From the NCBI RefSeq assembly GCF_002994745.2, contig NC_037091.1:2969501-3033500 (forward strand): DNA of 64,000 nucleotides, read 5' to 3'. The notes beneath the pieces were generated by a model. It was not told the DNA's origin. It was given only the letters and a program-made list of their open reading frames with translations, and did no database searches. Position numbers and translations under genes: made by a program. Position 1 is the first letter of the stretch; each line of letters begins with the position of its first letter. Shown here in pieces: positions 50,356 to 61,697 of this stretch. The stretch comes from Rosa chinensis (lineage: Eukaryota; Streptophyta; Magnoliopsida; Rosales; Rosaceae).

Positions 50356-51664
50356 TGTGAGGGTGACTTTGTGACTTTGACTCTTTGCAGCAAGACCCTC
50401 TTAGTTGTGCGAGACTAGGCCCAAAATCGTTCAAAGGTTGACCCAAGAACAACTTCGTTGTGACCTGCTAGATGTAACAGCAGCTATTTAGCTTGACGAT
50501 AACGGCAGCTACTTGGCTTGATGATAACAGCAGCTACTTGACCCGATGATAACAGCAGCTACTTGGCTTGACTTCGTAAGAACAGGACTTATAGGCGGGC
50601 ATGGTGTGGGAGCTAGATGCATGAGAGTTTAGCAGAGAGGGAGAATTCCAGCAGTAACATGATTTATGGATTTTGGGTTAAGGTTGGTTGGGAAGAATTT
50701 AAGGCTAGGGATTCAGAGATAAAGCTTGATCTCTTGCTTGATGTTTCTGGGCTATTGTGGCTTGGTTTCCTACGGTAACGAACTCGCCCTTTATAGACGG
50801 GGAGGATTTCTGCCAAGAACCAGAGGCTTTGAAAGGGTATCCTTAGTTTTGATGGGATCAATCTAAAACCTTCAGCTTTTGTTTTCCCCATGAAATCAAA
50901 AGAATGAAGGCTTGCTTTGGCCATGTGGGTAAAGACTGGTGGCGCGGGTATGGGACGGCGATGGGGATCCCAGATTTCGTGCTGCCGTGATTTTTAAGAA
51001 ATCATAATCCCTTGTTTTGTGCTATCGTAAATTGTGATCACAAATACCTAAGGATTATTGGAAATTGAGGCAGGATTTCGGAGGATGAGAGTTGGGAAGT
51101 TTTGCATAGACTTTGGGTTCTTACCAGAAAAGGATGGAGTAGTAATCCCAGCAACAACTTGATGGAACAACGTTCCTGATTTGGGGAAGACGACTCCAAC
51201 GTCTTTTTGGGCTACGGGTTCTAGTGTAGTGGACTTTGGGTAGGGGAATGACTCTAGTGGGCTCTAAGTCTTGTTTGAGCTTGCTTTCATCTCTCTACTA
51301 GCCCATGTTAAGATATTGGCCCTCGAAGCATGAATTTTGGTTCCCAAGTCCAAAATTGCCGACGGGCCTCGTCATAACAATGGGCCTCGCACGATCCGTT
51401 ACCTTCCACACCACATCCCGCCGTATAAGCCCCAAACGTAGCTTGGGCCTACGCGTATCGCGTAGTAAATAAGCGTGTCGGTCCATTTGGAAATCCCTGT
51501 CAATTGTTTGAATATTTAGGCATCTCGTATCACTTGTTTAAATAGAGAATTTCCCTTCGCCGCGAAATGGGCTTGCTTGAAGGCCCAATTAGGTTATGAG
51601 GTCGATGACTCGTTCCCTTTGCCTGTCACTTAAATTCGAACTTGTGGAAATTTGGGTATCAACA
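50356..51664 (-). repeat. 5' LTR of outer Tat element
   Basis: 1309 bp matching 24431-25740. TG..CA ends; a TGATT target duplication follows. Confidence 0.95.
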
Positions 51665-51874
51665 TGATTCAATTATTGACTTTTAGTACGTTTTGATTTT
51701 GTAAAAATTTCCTTCACGAAAGTTGTAGAGTGTGTTGATACGAGTTTGTGGACATATGGAACGTGAAAATCGGAGTTCGTATGAAGAAGTTACGATCAAC
51801 TAAAAAAGTTTTGTTTTTAGTATAAAGCCAAAAAAGTCTGAAAATTGCAAACAAAGAACTGGAATTCAACCCCT

Positions 51875-51875
<1 letters not shown>

Positions 51876-51930
<55 letters not shown>
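51876..51930. repeat. (CT)n microsatellite
   Basis: About 27 CT units inside the right piece of the solo LTR. It produces a spurious Arg/Glu-repeat ORF. Confidence 0.95.
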
Positions 51931-51933
<3 letters not shown>

Positions 51934-53026
51934 TCCCAAGCCTGGTTTTTCCTCTTCCTCGTTTTAAGGCAATTTCTCCTTCCTCCGGCCACCATAAGAC
52001 GTCAAACAACTTGGATTCTCTTCGTCTCACCCTCTTTTAGAGGTTTGTAAATGATTGAAGCAAGATTCGAGCTTTGGAAGGAGCTACATCAGCTGGAATA
52101 GACCGCGTGGCGCTGCAAATTGCCTTCTTCGGAACTAGAGATTCCGGCCACCATAGCCGGTGATTCTTGAGGGCTTTTGGAGCCCAGAGGACATACATGC
52201 TTTTTCCCACAGTGGCTTGCATCGATTCAAAGTGTGGAGGTTGAATTTTGGAATTGAAATTCTAGAGTTTCACTTGATCTCCTAGCTTTTAAGGTAAACT
52301 TCAGCCATATGGCTTTGATTCAGACTTTGTGATAGTTGGGAAAGTTGTTATACATGTTGTGAAGAAATTTTTTGGTTTGGAATTGTGGCCAAATTTTAAG
52401 TTTGACGGCGGCGGCTACGCCATCTGTGGCGGTGGTGTCAATGTACAATACATAATTTTTAAAAATCGTATGAGCAAGTTATGATTTTTAGGGTTTTAAG
52501 GTGTTCGATTCGTTTCGGTTTACTATCCGTGAGGATCCGGCCATCCAATCGACTTGTAGTTTTGTTATATTGATTGTATAGGTAGCCTGGAGACCTCAGA
52601 TGGTGTTGGATGAAGTTTAGCCTCGTTTGGCATTACTTTCAGGATTTTAGTGCAAACGGGGGCTCAAAACTTAATCTTTTTTTATTCGTGTACTAAGTTG
52701 TGACGTACATTCCTTAGATGATTGACGGAGAGTAGTCGATATCATATCTCTGCTGTAAGAGAAGACGTAGCAGGATTTTGAGGTGAGTAAATCTCACATG
52801 GTTCATTTACGAACCGAATTACTTTATTTTGCAATTATTTGCTAATTAAGAAAACTGTGTTATTAAAAATAAATATTTGTATTAAATAATATGAACTTGT
52901 TCGACTACGGTTAATTGGACTACGGTTCACAGGTGAGAAAATGAGTTTAAGTATAAAAATGAATTTCTCGGTTTTAATACGTACGAACTATAGTTGGTAT
53001 TAGTGGTCATTCCTAAGTGAATGACT

Positions 53027-53029
<3 letters not shown>

Positions 53030-53076
<47 letters not shown>
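53030..53076. repeat. (GT)n microsatellite
   Basis: About 23 GT units inside the right piece of the solo LTR. Confidence 0.95.
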
Positions 53077-53082
<6 letters not shown>

Positions 53083-54012
53083 ACGTGGAATATATATATT
53101 GGATGGTGTGACATTGGGTGAAGTAATGATTGAGAGTTGATTGAATTGTTATTTCAAGCAATTCTCTCATACAATTATCATGATGTGTTGATTATTGTAT
53201 AAAAGTGTGTTTTGCTTGAGGAAAGTATTTGAGTCAAGTGGACTGTCAAATGTTCGGTCTAAGGACCTTTTATCACATTGATGATCGAGGCAATTAAATT
53301 GTTTTCTTGAACTTTGGCCGAGGTGATAGGTTACAATTCAGTTAGAGCTATAGTCTGTCTACCAATGTACTACTTGGGGGATAACATAGCGTTATCGTGT
53401 TAGTGAGTACATTGTACTGCTTGGGGGATAACTTTGTGTTATCGTGCTCTTGATTACATGTTTGTAAAAAAGTGTTTCGAGTGTTTCATTGGTTGTCCAT
53501 GAGGGACTTGAATCATTATTGATTTGTGGTGTTGATTTATATGCCTTGATTCATTCATGATTTGGTGAAATTATTAAGCATGTGGGATTCATGTCTTTTT
53601 ATTTGAGTTTACTAGTACGAGCTTAAAAAGCTTACCGGGTTTGTTGGTTGCAAGCAGGTGCACTATTTCATGGTGTAGCTGTTGTTCCTGCAGGTCAAGA
53701 CCACCAGGGCTGAATTCGAGGCGTAGTTGCAGCAATTTAGGTCCATAACATATTTTGTTATTACTGCTGTATGTAGTATTCTCCTAGTGAGCGTTTACAT
53801 TTGTATTTTCTTCATTTGAGTTTTATAAACACTTGATGATGTAATATTCGACTCGAGGACCTTTATTGAGTCTTTGTTGACATTATGCTTTTGGTTTATT
53901 GTTATTGCTTAGCTTAAATTGGAAAAGTTTCTATGCAATTTTGGGAAGTTGGTTATGTTATCACGTTTTAGATTTGAATATCTTTATTCGAAATTCGGGG
54001 CGTGACAAAGAG

Positions 54013-54805
54013 ATACATGACTTCTGAGATGCCCTTGGCGTCATCTAGATTTCGAGGCGTTTCTACCTTGGTGTGGTTGTCGGTGGCAGGCGTGCTAGTT
54101 GCAGGCAGATCAATGATCGGTGGGTCGGGTGGATGATGGTGGCTGCCGGTGGTGGCAATGGCAAGGTTTCTTGATGAGAAGATGGTGCTGGGCTCTTTGC
54201 TGCCCTCACTTTGGGCTTGGTGAACTGGGCCTCTTTGTTGGGCTTGAGTAAATTGGGCTGAGTTTTTGTTTTAAGCTTGCATTATGCTAGTAAATTCGGC
54301 TATTTTGATGTATTTGAAGTCTAATGAGTGGATCTAGGTCTATGTATAACTGTATGTACTAACACATCTTCTTGTTTGTCTGTAGATGACAGCAGAAGGG
54401 TATGTGATGACCATTCTAACTTGAGATATGAATGATATTACCACCCTTTTAGGTTTGATTAAAAAAACAAAGTTGAGGAAGCCAAGTACTTTTTTTTTTC
54501 TTTTTTAATAAATTAGTAGAAATGATTTTGCCCGTGAAAATATAGTCACATGTATGACACGTGATATTTTTTTTTTAAATTTTTTAACAGGAACATTAAC
54601 GGATGACGGACGGAAGTATTACGCTGATGCAAAATTTTAAATTCAAGTATCACATTGATCATTTTTAATAATCAGGTATTAAATTAACTGGGACGAAAAA
54701 GGTGAGATACTGATGATGAATTTAACTCACCGTATTGAGATCTAGTGGAGAACTATGATACAAAAAACGCTGTCAACATCTTTTTATTGTAATAAATTAT
54801 AAGCA
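54013..54805. other. Unassigned sequence between solo LTR and Helitron
   Basis: The first about 250 bp is G/C-richer and repeat-like (GGTGG(C/T)TG motifs). The rest is A/T-rich. No ORF or known terminus is seen apart from the flanking element ends. Confidence 0.4.
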
Positions 54806-55848
54806 CTAGCAGAATAGCCCGCGCTCTGCTGCGGGTTTGTTTGCTTGTTGCGGTGTTCTAATCCAACATTATAATATCTTGTCTGAATTTTCTTATACAT
54901 ATTTCTGAATTCAAGTGTATAATGAAATAGGAACCCCAAAAACAAAAAGAAAAGGAAAAAAGATGGTGTAGAAGCCAAGATACATTATTCCGAAAATTTA
55001 CATGGAAGTACCTATCCCTATTAAGAAACAAAACAATCAAACCAATCTAAAACAAATCAGAAAACAATATCACCTAAAGTCCAGAAGCAATAAAAAATAT
55101 GAAGTACAAAAAACTCTGATATAAAAATTTGCAGAGAACCAAATCAGGGGGAGAGAACAATAAGTTGTGAAGTTGAACATATTGACGTCATAACTAACAC
55201 AATCCAACATTCATAGACAGGGAGATAACAATCACCAAAGTTACAGTAATCAATTCTCTAAACCTTTGCATACTTAAGACTCCATGTGCTGAAATTCCTT
55301 GGCTAACGTCATCTGCATGTGCTCACAATCTGAAAATCCCCCACTGAACTAATTCTCTAGCTCTCTACACTGTTCCTGCAATAAATAGAAAGAAAGTTAC
55401 AGTCTTGGCTTCCTCTACATATTCAATTTCTCAATCAGAGCATGTAGTCTTTTTATATCTAGTACTTCTTTCTTTTACTTAATTTCACAACATCAGCATC
55501 AATTTTTTAGAGGTAGGAATTAATCACTGTAAGAGCCTTACTTAACTTTTGATTCATTCATTGATGACTTGTATGCAATAGCAAAATATCACAGCTCCCA
55601 CAAACCAAAACCAAAACCAAACAGGAGCAATTACTTTATGAACCCAGGAAGCAAGCAAGATAAATAAAAAAATTGAGGAATTTGAGCAGTGATATGAAAA
55701 TCAAAATGAAAAGTAGCAAGATTGAGAACTCAGTTCCATAATTGCATGATTTGTTACTCAAAGATAACAATATAGTTCAATCTAAAGTAACTTGCAATTA
55801 CTGTGAAACAAAGAAATGCACAGAAAAAACCTAATAACAGGTAGATAC

Positions 55849-55933
55849 CTTGGGTAGTGGCCAGATCAATGAGAGAACCAACTGTAGCCACTTGAAAGGT
55901 TGCAGCCGCCATTAGTAGAGAAACCCTCTTTTT
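55849..55933 (-). pseudogene. Captured exon, unidentified gene (in Helitron)
   Basis: A GGACAG acceptor, an 85-bp open block (RVSLLMAAATFQVATVGSLI then DLATTQ), and an AAG|GTATCT donor. It lies downstream of, and in the same orientation as, the block at 56109-56228, so both may come from one gene. I do not recognise the protein. Confidence 0.5.
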
Positions 55934-56108
55934 CTGTCCAACAAATAATAACCATCAATACAGACATCACAAAACACATAAGACTGCAGGAAGTTAAAGA
56001 AAGAAGCAAAAACAAAAGATTCGAATATAAAGGAGAAGAACAAACTACCAAATTTTTTATAAAACCCAAATGAAAAGTATTAAGCAGTTGGGGAGAGCAA
56101 AGTCATAC

Positions 56109-56228
56109 CTCTACTTTCAGCTCACCTACTGCATCAGAGAACTCTACAATATTAGATACACACTGATCCTTTGTTTGAAGACAAACCTTTTGAAATACGC
56201 TAAAGAAGTCCACCCCCACAAATGTTCT
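56109..56228 (-). pseudogene. Captured exon, unidentified gene (in Helitron)
   Basis: A TTTGCAG acceptor, 40 open codons (TFVGVDFFSVFQKVCLQTKD and then QCVSNIVEFSDAVGELKVE), and a GAG|GTATGA donor. The open frame between canonical sites, in the same orientation as other fragments in the element, supports an exon. The family is not recognised. Confidence 0.5.
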
Positions 56229-56754
56229 CTGCAAATTAGTTAAGTATCAAGCAAACATCACCACAGAGTGAAACCAAGTATTTACTTTACAAAATCCTAA
56301 TTCTGATCACCTACAGATTAGTACACACGAAAGTTCTTGTTTTCAATTTCGGTCTCCATTACTAACATCCATATCTTTACACATAACACATTGCACATAT
56401 TCATCTTTTATATAGCTATTATTTTCTGGATCTTGCTAAAGAAAATTTAATCCAAACTTAGGCCAACTTTCAATAACAATATTCGGAAGAACATCTAAAA
56501 AATTGGAACATCGTAATAATCATAAAAAATGAGAGAAGAAAATCAAAGAAAGATAGGAGATTAGAAGAAGACAGACTTGGTCTTCCCATACTTGTACCAT
56601 CATTTGTTCAAAGATGCAAGGGTCACACTTAGAATCAAAATCTTTATTTCATTGAATCGTAACCGTATTTTCATATGATTTCCATTTCTGAGATGTACAT
56701 AAAACATGTTGGATGTTGTATTTATTTTGAAAAACAACAAAGCAAACAGATCAA

Positions 56755-56935
56755 ATCTATACAAACTCATTCCAAAGTCCTAAACCCTAAACAGTTTGAA
56801 ACAGCTAAACATAAAATCTATCAAATCTATTAGTTTCTATAGTATTTGAAACAGCTATACTCTTTGTTTCAATGCAATCAGTTTGTATAGATTTTATGTT
56901 TAGCTGTTTCAGATACTATACAAACTGATTCCAAG
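56755..56935. repeat. Inverted repeat inside the Helitron
   Basis: GAAACAGCTAAACATAAAATCTAT near 56797 is inverted as ATAGATTTTATGTTTAGCTGTTTC near 56887, with further matching GTATAG/TTTGTATAG arms. It is a small foldback or MITE-like insertion. Confidence 0.65.
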
Positions 56936-57769
56936 TCAAAAACTAAACATGGGTCTGTGACTTTCTGCAAGAAATTACAAACCTTTACATCAATATCAAT
57001 GAAAAAGTGCAAGCCACAGAAACCCAATTTGAGATCAACCCATTTTCAAAGAGAGGATCAGTAAATTTCGGCAAAAGGGAACAAAGAGTCACAGTTTGAA
57101 TGCATTGAAACAGCAATACATACCCAGAAATTACTCGAATGAAATAAACGAAGATAGTAAAGGGAACAAACTGATAAACCAGAAATACATAGTACAATAT
57201 TTTAACTGACTTTACTATTGAAAACTATTGAAATTTCAAAAACAAATCCATAAACCAAACATGTAAGAAACCGCTATTAATGCTTGATAAACATATCCAC
57301 AATCAAAGACCATGAAGAATATTTTAAGAAATTAAGTACAAATTCCACAAAACTATACACAACCGAAAACAAACAAAAGAAAACCCTGTTTCTTAAAATC
57401 AGTTAATAGCTGGCTTTGTTTTGGCAAACTTAACAAACTAAATGATCATGTTGCATGCTGCATATGTCGCAAAGCTAAGTTTTGGCCACTGTTTATATTG
57501 TCATCTTTTAATTTGTTAACTTGTCATTAAAATTGTAATGTTAATAGGTTCTCCAAGGCTTTGAAAATCCTATGAAATAATAGAACTATATTGGCATCCT
57601 CAATATTCGCTCACTTGAACTACAAAATAACTCAACTTTGGCGTAGAACCTTGTATACAAATCAAAAAGAGATGAACATTTTCATGAAAGCTAAAGAATC
57701 CTTGCTATTTAGATAAAATGTTCCGAACAAAGAGAGAGCATGAACATTAAAGATGAAACTGGAGCATAC

Positions 57770-57847
57770 TTGTCATTCAGTCTGTCCCTCCGCATTTTCT
57801 CTCTACAGGCTTTAGAACCAAACACATTGCACAATCTGGACCTCGCA
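57770..57847 (-). pseudogene. Captured bHLH transcription factor exon (ILR3/bHLH IVc-type) in Helitron
   Basis: A CACAG acceptor, then a 78-bp block with the basic region GSKACREKMRRDRLNDK, ending GACAA|GTATGC. The KACREK.RRDRLNDKF pattern with an intron right after the LNDK lysine is characteristic of plant bHLH subgroup IVc (ILR3-type iron-response regulators), as I know the family. The helix-loop-helix second half and the leucine zipper are absent here. It is a gene fragment, not a working factor. Confidence 0.75.
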
Positions 57848-58385
57848 CTGTGATGGAAATAGTACAGATAATTCAAAATTGCATCATGAAGAAACAGGGG
57901 AGATGGATGGAAAAACTACATGGGACATGATGAATACAACTTTTACCTCACATCAATTAAAAAAAAAAACTCAAAAACTGTACATGGGTAGTAATACATC
58001 ACTTTTTGTTTCACAGGTCAGTAAGAAATAAGAATAGGACTGAAAAGATAGGTACCATTTGTTCAACCCAGTTTCCTTCATAATCCCAGAATTTCCAAAT
58101 CAGCCATCAATGCCCACTAAGATGATAACAACAACAAAAAATGAGTTCTTCCTTGAAACAAAAATAAGTTTATCTTGGAAAATGAATGCGTGCATGTATC
58201 AGAATATACAACAAATAATGTAAATCACCAGATAATACAACAAACACAGTGGAAAACTACGAACAAATTGAAGAAAACCCATCAAAACTATCAACCCTAA
58301 TCAATAATAGACCTATATATATTATCACACTAAATTAATAGTCGGAAGTTAATCCATACCATAGAAAAAAATAAAAAAATCTCAC

Positions 58386-58426
58386 CCAAGGTGGTGTCCT
58401 TTGCCAGGCCTCCAATGAATATCTTT
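58386..58426 (-). pseudogene. Captured RRM (RNA-binding protein) exon fragment in Helitron
   Basis: After a TGTCCAG acceptor the block encodes KIFIGGLAKDTTLG and ends at a GTGAG donor. KIFIGGLA is the RNP2 strand of plant hnRNP-like RRM proteins. Only this short piece of the domain is present. The identification rests on one motif. Confidence 0.6.
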
Positions 58427-59349
58427 CTGGACAAAAAGAATGATGGAACCCACTTGAAGTTTTCTTCTTGATGATTGGTCCGTCCAAACACTAAATCATT
58501 AGTTCACAAAGCAAATGGTAGAATACAATCATTCATAAGTAGATTGCAGAGACCCAACATTCAGAATCAAATCTAATGGTTTAGTGCGAAAACAAAGCAA
58601 ATAACTTCATCAGTGTCCCAATCCTTACTCCAAGGACAAAAATTTAATTCAATCAGCTGAAACCCAAAGTTATATCCAACATAAAAGACTCGAATTGATA
58701 ACCAAAGCTATAAAAAACCAACCTTCACACTCAGAGTCTTTGTTTAAGGGCGGTGCTAAAGCCGTCTTGAATTCCTCTGATCAGCGAAGTAGCAAGGACA
58801 CTAATTCTCCATCAGCGCCTAGGAACAGTAACCCAGCCGAAAAATAAAATCACAGGAGGGCAAAACCGTCACTCCACTGTCCTATGAACAGTACCCCCGG
58901 TGAACAGTCTACAGAAAATGGAGGGCAGTACCGTGAATATACTGTTAGTGAACAGTACGCGCTTGAACAGTGAACTCATCTTTGGTATATAGTAAATATG
59001 CAATCAGTGATAGAACGGCCCAAGACTCTGGAAGTAACTAAAGAAAGACCACAATGATGAACTTGAATAGTTCTATCCATCACCTTCTTTCTTTCTTTTT
59101 CGACGTCTTAATCAACTTTCGTTTATAATAGTTTCTTGTCCAGGTAGTGTCTTGTTGTCTTGTACAGAATAGGACGAGGATTGAGCCACGTTGATTCATA
59201 CCTGAAGACTTTTATATTGGGAAGAAGACGACGACTTACAACAACGTGCAAAATGAAGTGGGGGATGATTCATATCCTGATCGATCTCCTCGGGTCCTCT
59301 GGGACATAGTTGATTGCAGACAACTGATCTGCTATGTATCTCCCCCGCC

Positions 59350-59357
59350 TATAAAAC
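59350..59357 (+). promoter_or_regulatory. TATA box of a broken transporter gene (candidate)
   Basis: TATAAAAC at 59350 is followed by a C/T-rich leader, a typical plant core promoter. It lies about 0.4 kb upstream of the NPF-like exon. Confidence 0.5.
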
Positions 59358-59761
59358 AACGCATCTTCTCCTCCACCCTCACATTCCACCCTTATCTACT
59401 CTCCCAAACGCCCCCACGCACATACTCATATTCAAACTCTTGCATGTGGAGTCATGGAAGTAGGCGCAAACACCTTTTCGAATTTAGCTTGTCGTGTCGA
59501 TTTATATTGAATGGTTCGCCTGCCTTTCAGGGTACCCGACCAGTACTTAAGCCTTCGACCAGAGCTGTATAAAACATTAAAACTATAAATGTGGAAGTCA
59601 GTAGCAAATTGGTTCGCAAGCTACCTCTACTTTTCCAAGGCTACTTTATGCATCCGGGGTACAAATTAATTAGTTAACTAATTCATCTCCGCAAGTTAAT
59701 TAGAGTCGCGCTTAGCAATATATTTTTGAATTTATTTTGAGAGATTAGTGTTTATCTGTAG

Positions 59762-59972
59762 GTTTGGTCTTCAGCCATAGCTTCGTAAACCATTTGGTAG
59801 TATCTGCCTTGATGGCGTACGTGCAGGATAGTATAAAGAAGGATTCATTTGCTGCTGTAGCTACAAATATTATAAATGGGGTATCATCCATCATGGTTTG
59901 TTTCCTTGCTTGTATCTCAAACGCGGTCGGTCCTTTTAAGGTGATTGCCATTACAAATGCTGCCTATTTTCT
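59762..59972 (+). pseudogene. NRT1/PTR (NPF)-family transporter-like exon, truncated gene
   Basis: A TCTGTAG acceptor at 59761, a 211-bp open block and a CTT|GTAAGT donor. It encodes hydrophobic helices with FSHSFVNHLVVSALMAYVQD and FAAVATNIINGVSSIM, which resembles the first membrane region of NPF5-type peptide/nitrate transporters (the family TYLTDVW and AA.IVN..EG pattern). No downstream transporter exon was found before a LINE 3' end at 60091, so the gene is truncated. The family call is tentative. Confidence 0.5.
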
Positions 59973-60090
59973 TGTAAGTACTCTTTAACTCTTTTATGTT
60001 AATTAGAATTTAACTAGGGAGCCACCTCTCTTCTTTTTCTAAGTTTGGTAGAGTGTTTTGTGACTCGTAACTAGTTTCGTAGTTTTTTTT

Positions 60091-60300
60091 TTCTTGATTA
60101 AATGGGGGCCAAAAGCCCAGCAAAAGAAAACAATCAGAAACTAGACATGCTCCTAAAACAAGGAGTTTCACACAAATCATCCAACAGAATAGTGATAACT
60201 TCTGGAGGAGGCTGTATCATAAAGTGCACTCCAATCTCAAATCCAATCCAATCTTGGACAACACATCAACAACCTTGTTTACTTCCCTATAGAAAACGTG
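60091..60300 (-). mobile_element. LINE 3' end (5'-truncated)
   Basis: A poly(T) run at about 60080-60090, then on the minus strand a 3' UTR phrase CTTTTGCTGGGCTTTTGGCC directly before the poly(A). This is a common L1-type plant LINE tail. No coding part is visible. Confidence 0.55.
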
Positions 60301-60348
60301 TTGAATCTTAATTACTCAATAGGAAACCCATTTTACTTTGTCGAAGAC

Positions 60349-60349
<1 letters not shown>

Positions 60350-60397
<48 letters not shown>
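60350..60397. repeat. (TTA)n microsatellite
   Basis: About 15 TTA/TAT units. Confidence 0.95.
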
Positions 60398-60400
<3 letters not shown>

Positions 60401-60735
60401 CTAAGTTGATCTTAATTTCTACATACAATGATACAGAGGGATGTGAATCCTCTTCTTGGCAAGGAGCTATCCTAGTTTGTCCTTGGCTTTATGTAATGGT
60501 CACAAATATGAAACATCAACAAAAAACCATAAAAACTCATTTACTGTCACTTGTCAATGCCAAACGCCATTACGAATCAAATGGTCAAACCATCTCTTTT
60601 CTCATTCTTTGGTATCCGCAACCAGCTGACTAATTCCTCTCTCTCTCTCTCTCAGTTTGAAAGTGAAGTGTGCTATTGATATAAAGAAATTCCAAAAGAT
60701 ACTATGTAAAACAGATTTACTCAATCTTCTATTTA

Positions 60736-61192
60736 GGCTTCATTTGGTTCATGGAAGAGAAATCAATTCTCTTGTCTTTTCCATGGGGAAGGGAAACTAA
60801 AGTTCCTGTTAGGATTCCTTTCATTTGTTTGGTAAAGCAGAGAAAGTATTCAGGAAAGACCATTTGATTTCTCTTCCTGTGTTTGGTTGGTGTAGGAAAG
60901 GAAAGAAAACATATATCAATGTTTCAATAATACCCTTGTATTTTAAAATAAAAACAACATCATAAAAATTCAAAAGTACGTCAATTTTTTATGCAAGAGA
61001 TAATATTGTTGTCCAAAACTTTTGTAATAAATGCTGGGACATGCGAAGGGAAAATCAATCCCATGGGGTCTGAGTGGAATGATTTCCCCCCCCCCCCCCC
61101 TCTGTCAGGAAAGTATTTCCGGAGTTTGTGGTTACCAAACAAAGGAAAGTAATCCTTTCCTAAGTCCTCAATTTTGCGAACCAAACGAGGCC
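60736..61192. mobile_element. Tourist-like (PIF/Harbinger) MITE, 457 bp
   Basis: Ends GGCTTCATTTGGTTC and GAACCAAACGAGGCC are imperfect inverted repeats. They are flanked by TTA at 60733-60735 and 61193-61195. The interior is non-coding and contains a C-run at about 61087-61100. A related right end lies at about 17985-18002. Confidence 0.82.
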
Positions 61193-61195
61193 TTA

Positions 61196-61690
61196 AGGTG
61201 TTGTGGTGTTGTAACACCAAAAGTGTAATGGAAAAAAGTATAAACAAGAAATAAGAATGTTTAGCCGCTGATCCATTACCATCATTGCTATAGGTGAATT
61301 TAGGTGATGATTATATATATATAGGCCCGTTTTAGAGATGATGTCCTTATTTTAAGAATTTGAGGATTTTTACTATTTTACACTAGTATATGACCTACTT
61401 CAATGATTTCAACCGTTGATCATTTATATATCTAAGCAAGAATTGTGTACATAAAATTAATGAAATCCATAATCATTTAGTCATTGAAAGTTGTATAAAC
61501 AAATATAGCAACGAACATCGTGCTAATCAAATGGTTAAACATTTTTAGATTTGGCTAAATTTTTGTAGGATTTATATGTGTGTAGATAACTAGAGAATGA
61601 GTGGTTTTGATTATTAAAATACATGCTAAAAATAAAAAATAAAAATCCGCGCCTTTCAAGTTTAAAGAGGTCCTCTCTTGATCCTCCCTA
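61196..61690. other. Non-coding A/T-rich sequence
   Basis: No gene, repeat terminus or RNA gene recognised. Confidence 0.4.
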
Positions 61691-61697
61691 TATGGCT

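Larger units (their letters stand above)
24431..51664 (-). mobile_element. Tat/Ogre-lineage Ty3-gypsy retrotransposon (outer element)
   Basis: LTRs lie at 24431-25740 and 50356-51664, flanked by CGATT (24426-24430) and TGATT (51665-51669), a 5-bp duplication with one change. The element lies on the minus strand: 5' LTR at the right, then primer-binding site, gag, protease, RT, RNase H, a second RNase H, integrase, an opposite-strand accessory gene, a polypurine tract and the 3' LTR. After subtracting the 11.66-kb nested element it is about 15.6 kb. Dual RNase H plus an antisense accessory ORF marks the Tat lineage. By eye the LTRs differ at about 19 substitutions and one 1-bp indel (about 98.5% identity). 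Coding genes are broken. Confidence 0.92.
24275..54007. mobile_element. Solo LTR (about 2.5 kb) split by a nested retrotransposon
   Basis: TGTAATGACTTGG starts at 24275 and CGGGGCGTGACA ends at 54007. The 5-bp direct repeat AAGAG flanks it (24270-24274 and 54008-54012). Only 24275-24430 and 51670-54007 belong to this LTR (about 2494 bp); everything between was inserted later. There is no internal region or second LTR, so the parent element was lost by LTR-LTR recombination. LTR length and the terminal motif resemble long-LTR Ty3-gypsy chromoviruses, which is inference. It contains a (CT)n tract and a (GT)n tract. Confidence 0.85.
54806..59015 (-). mobile_element. Non-autonomous Helitron carrying gene fragments (right boundary approximate)
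   Basis: On the minus strand the 3' end shows the Helitron signature: a CCCGC/GCGGG stem (54818-54822 with 54831-54835, 8-base loop), eight bases, then the terminal CTAG (54806-54809) followed by host T. The other end is less certain. Repeated GAACAGT(A/G) motifs at 58850-58975 and a TATTTACTATATACC stretch near 58985-59000 are typical of Helitron 5' ends and suggest a boundary at about 58990-59020. There is no Rep/helicase coding. The interior contains exon-like fragments of at least two host genes, all in the same orientation as the element. Confidence 0.75.

Noticed and set aside
51714..51995. ORF with an Arg-Glu repeat
   Set aside because: A translation of the (CT)n microsatellite.
59246..59572. 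108-codon + strand ORF over the candidate promoter
   Set aside because: It overlaps a TATA box and a C/T-rich leader; more likely promoter/5' UTR than coding.
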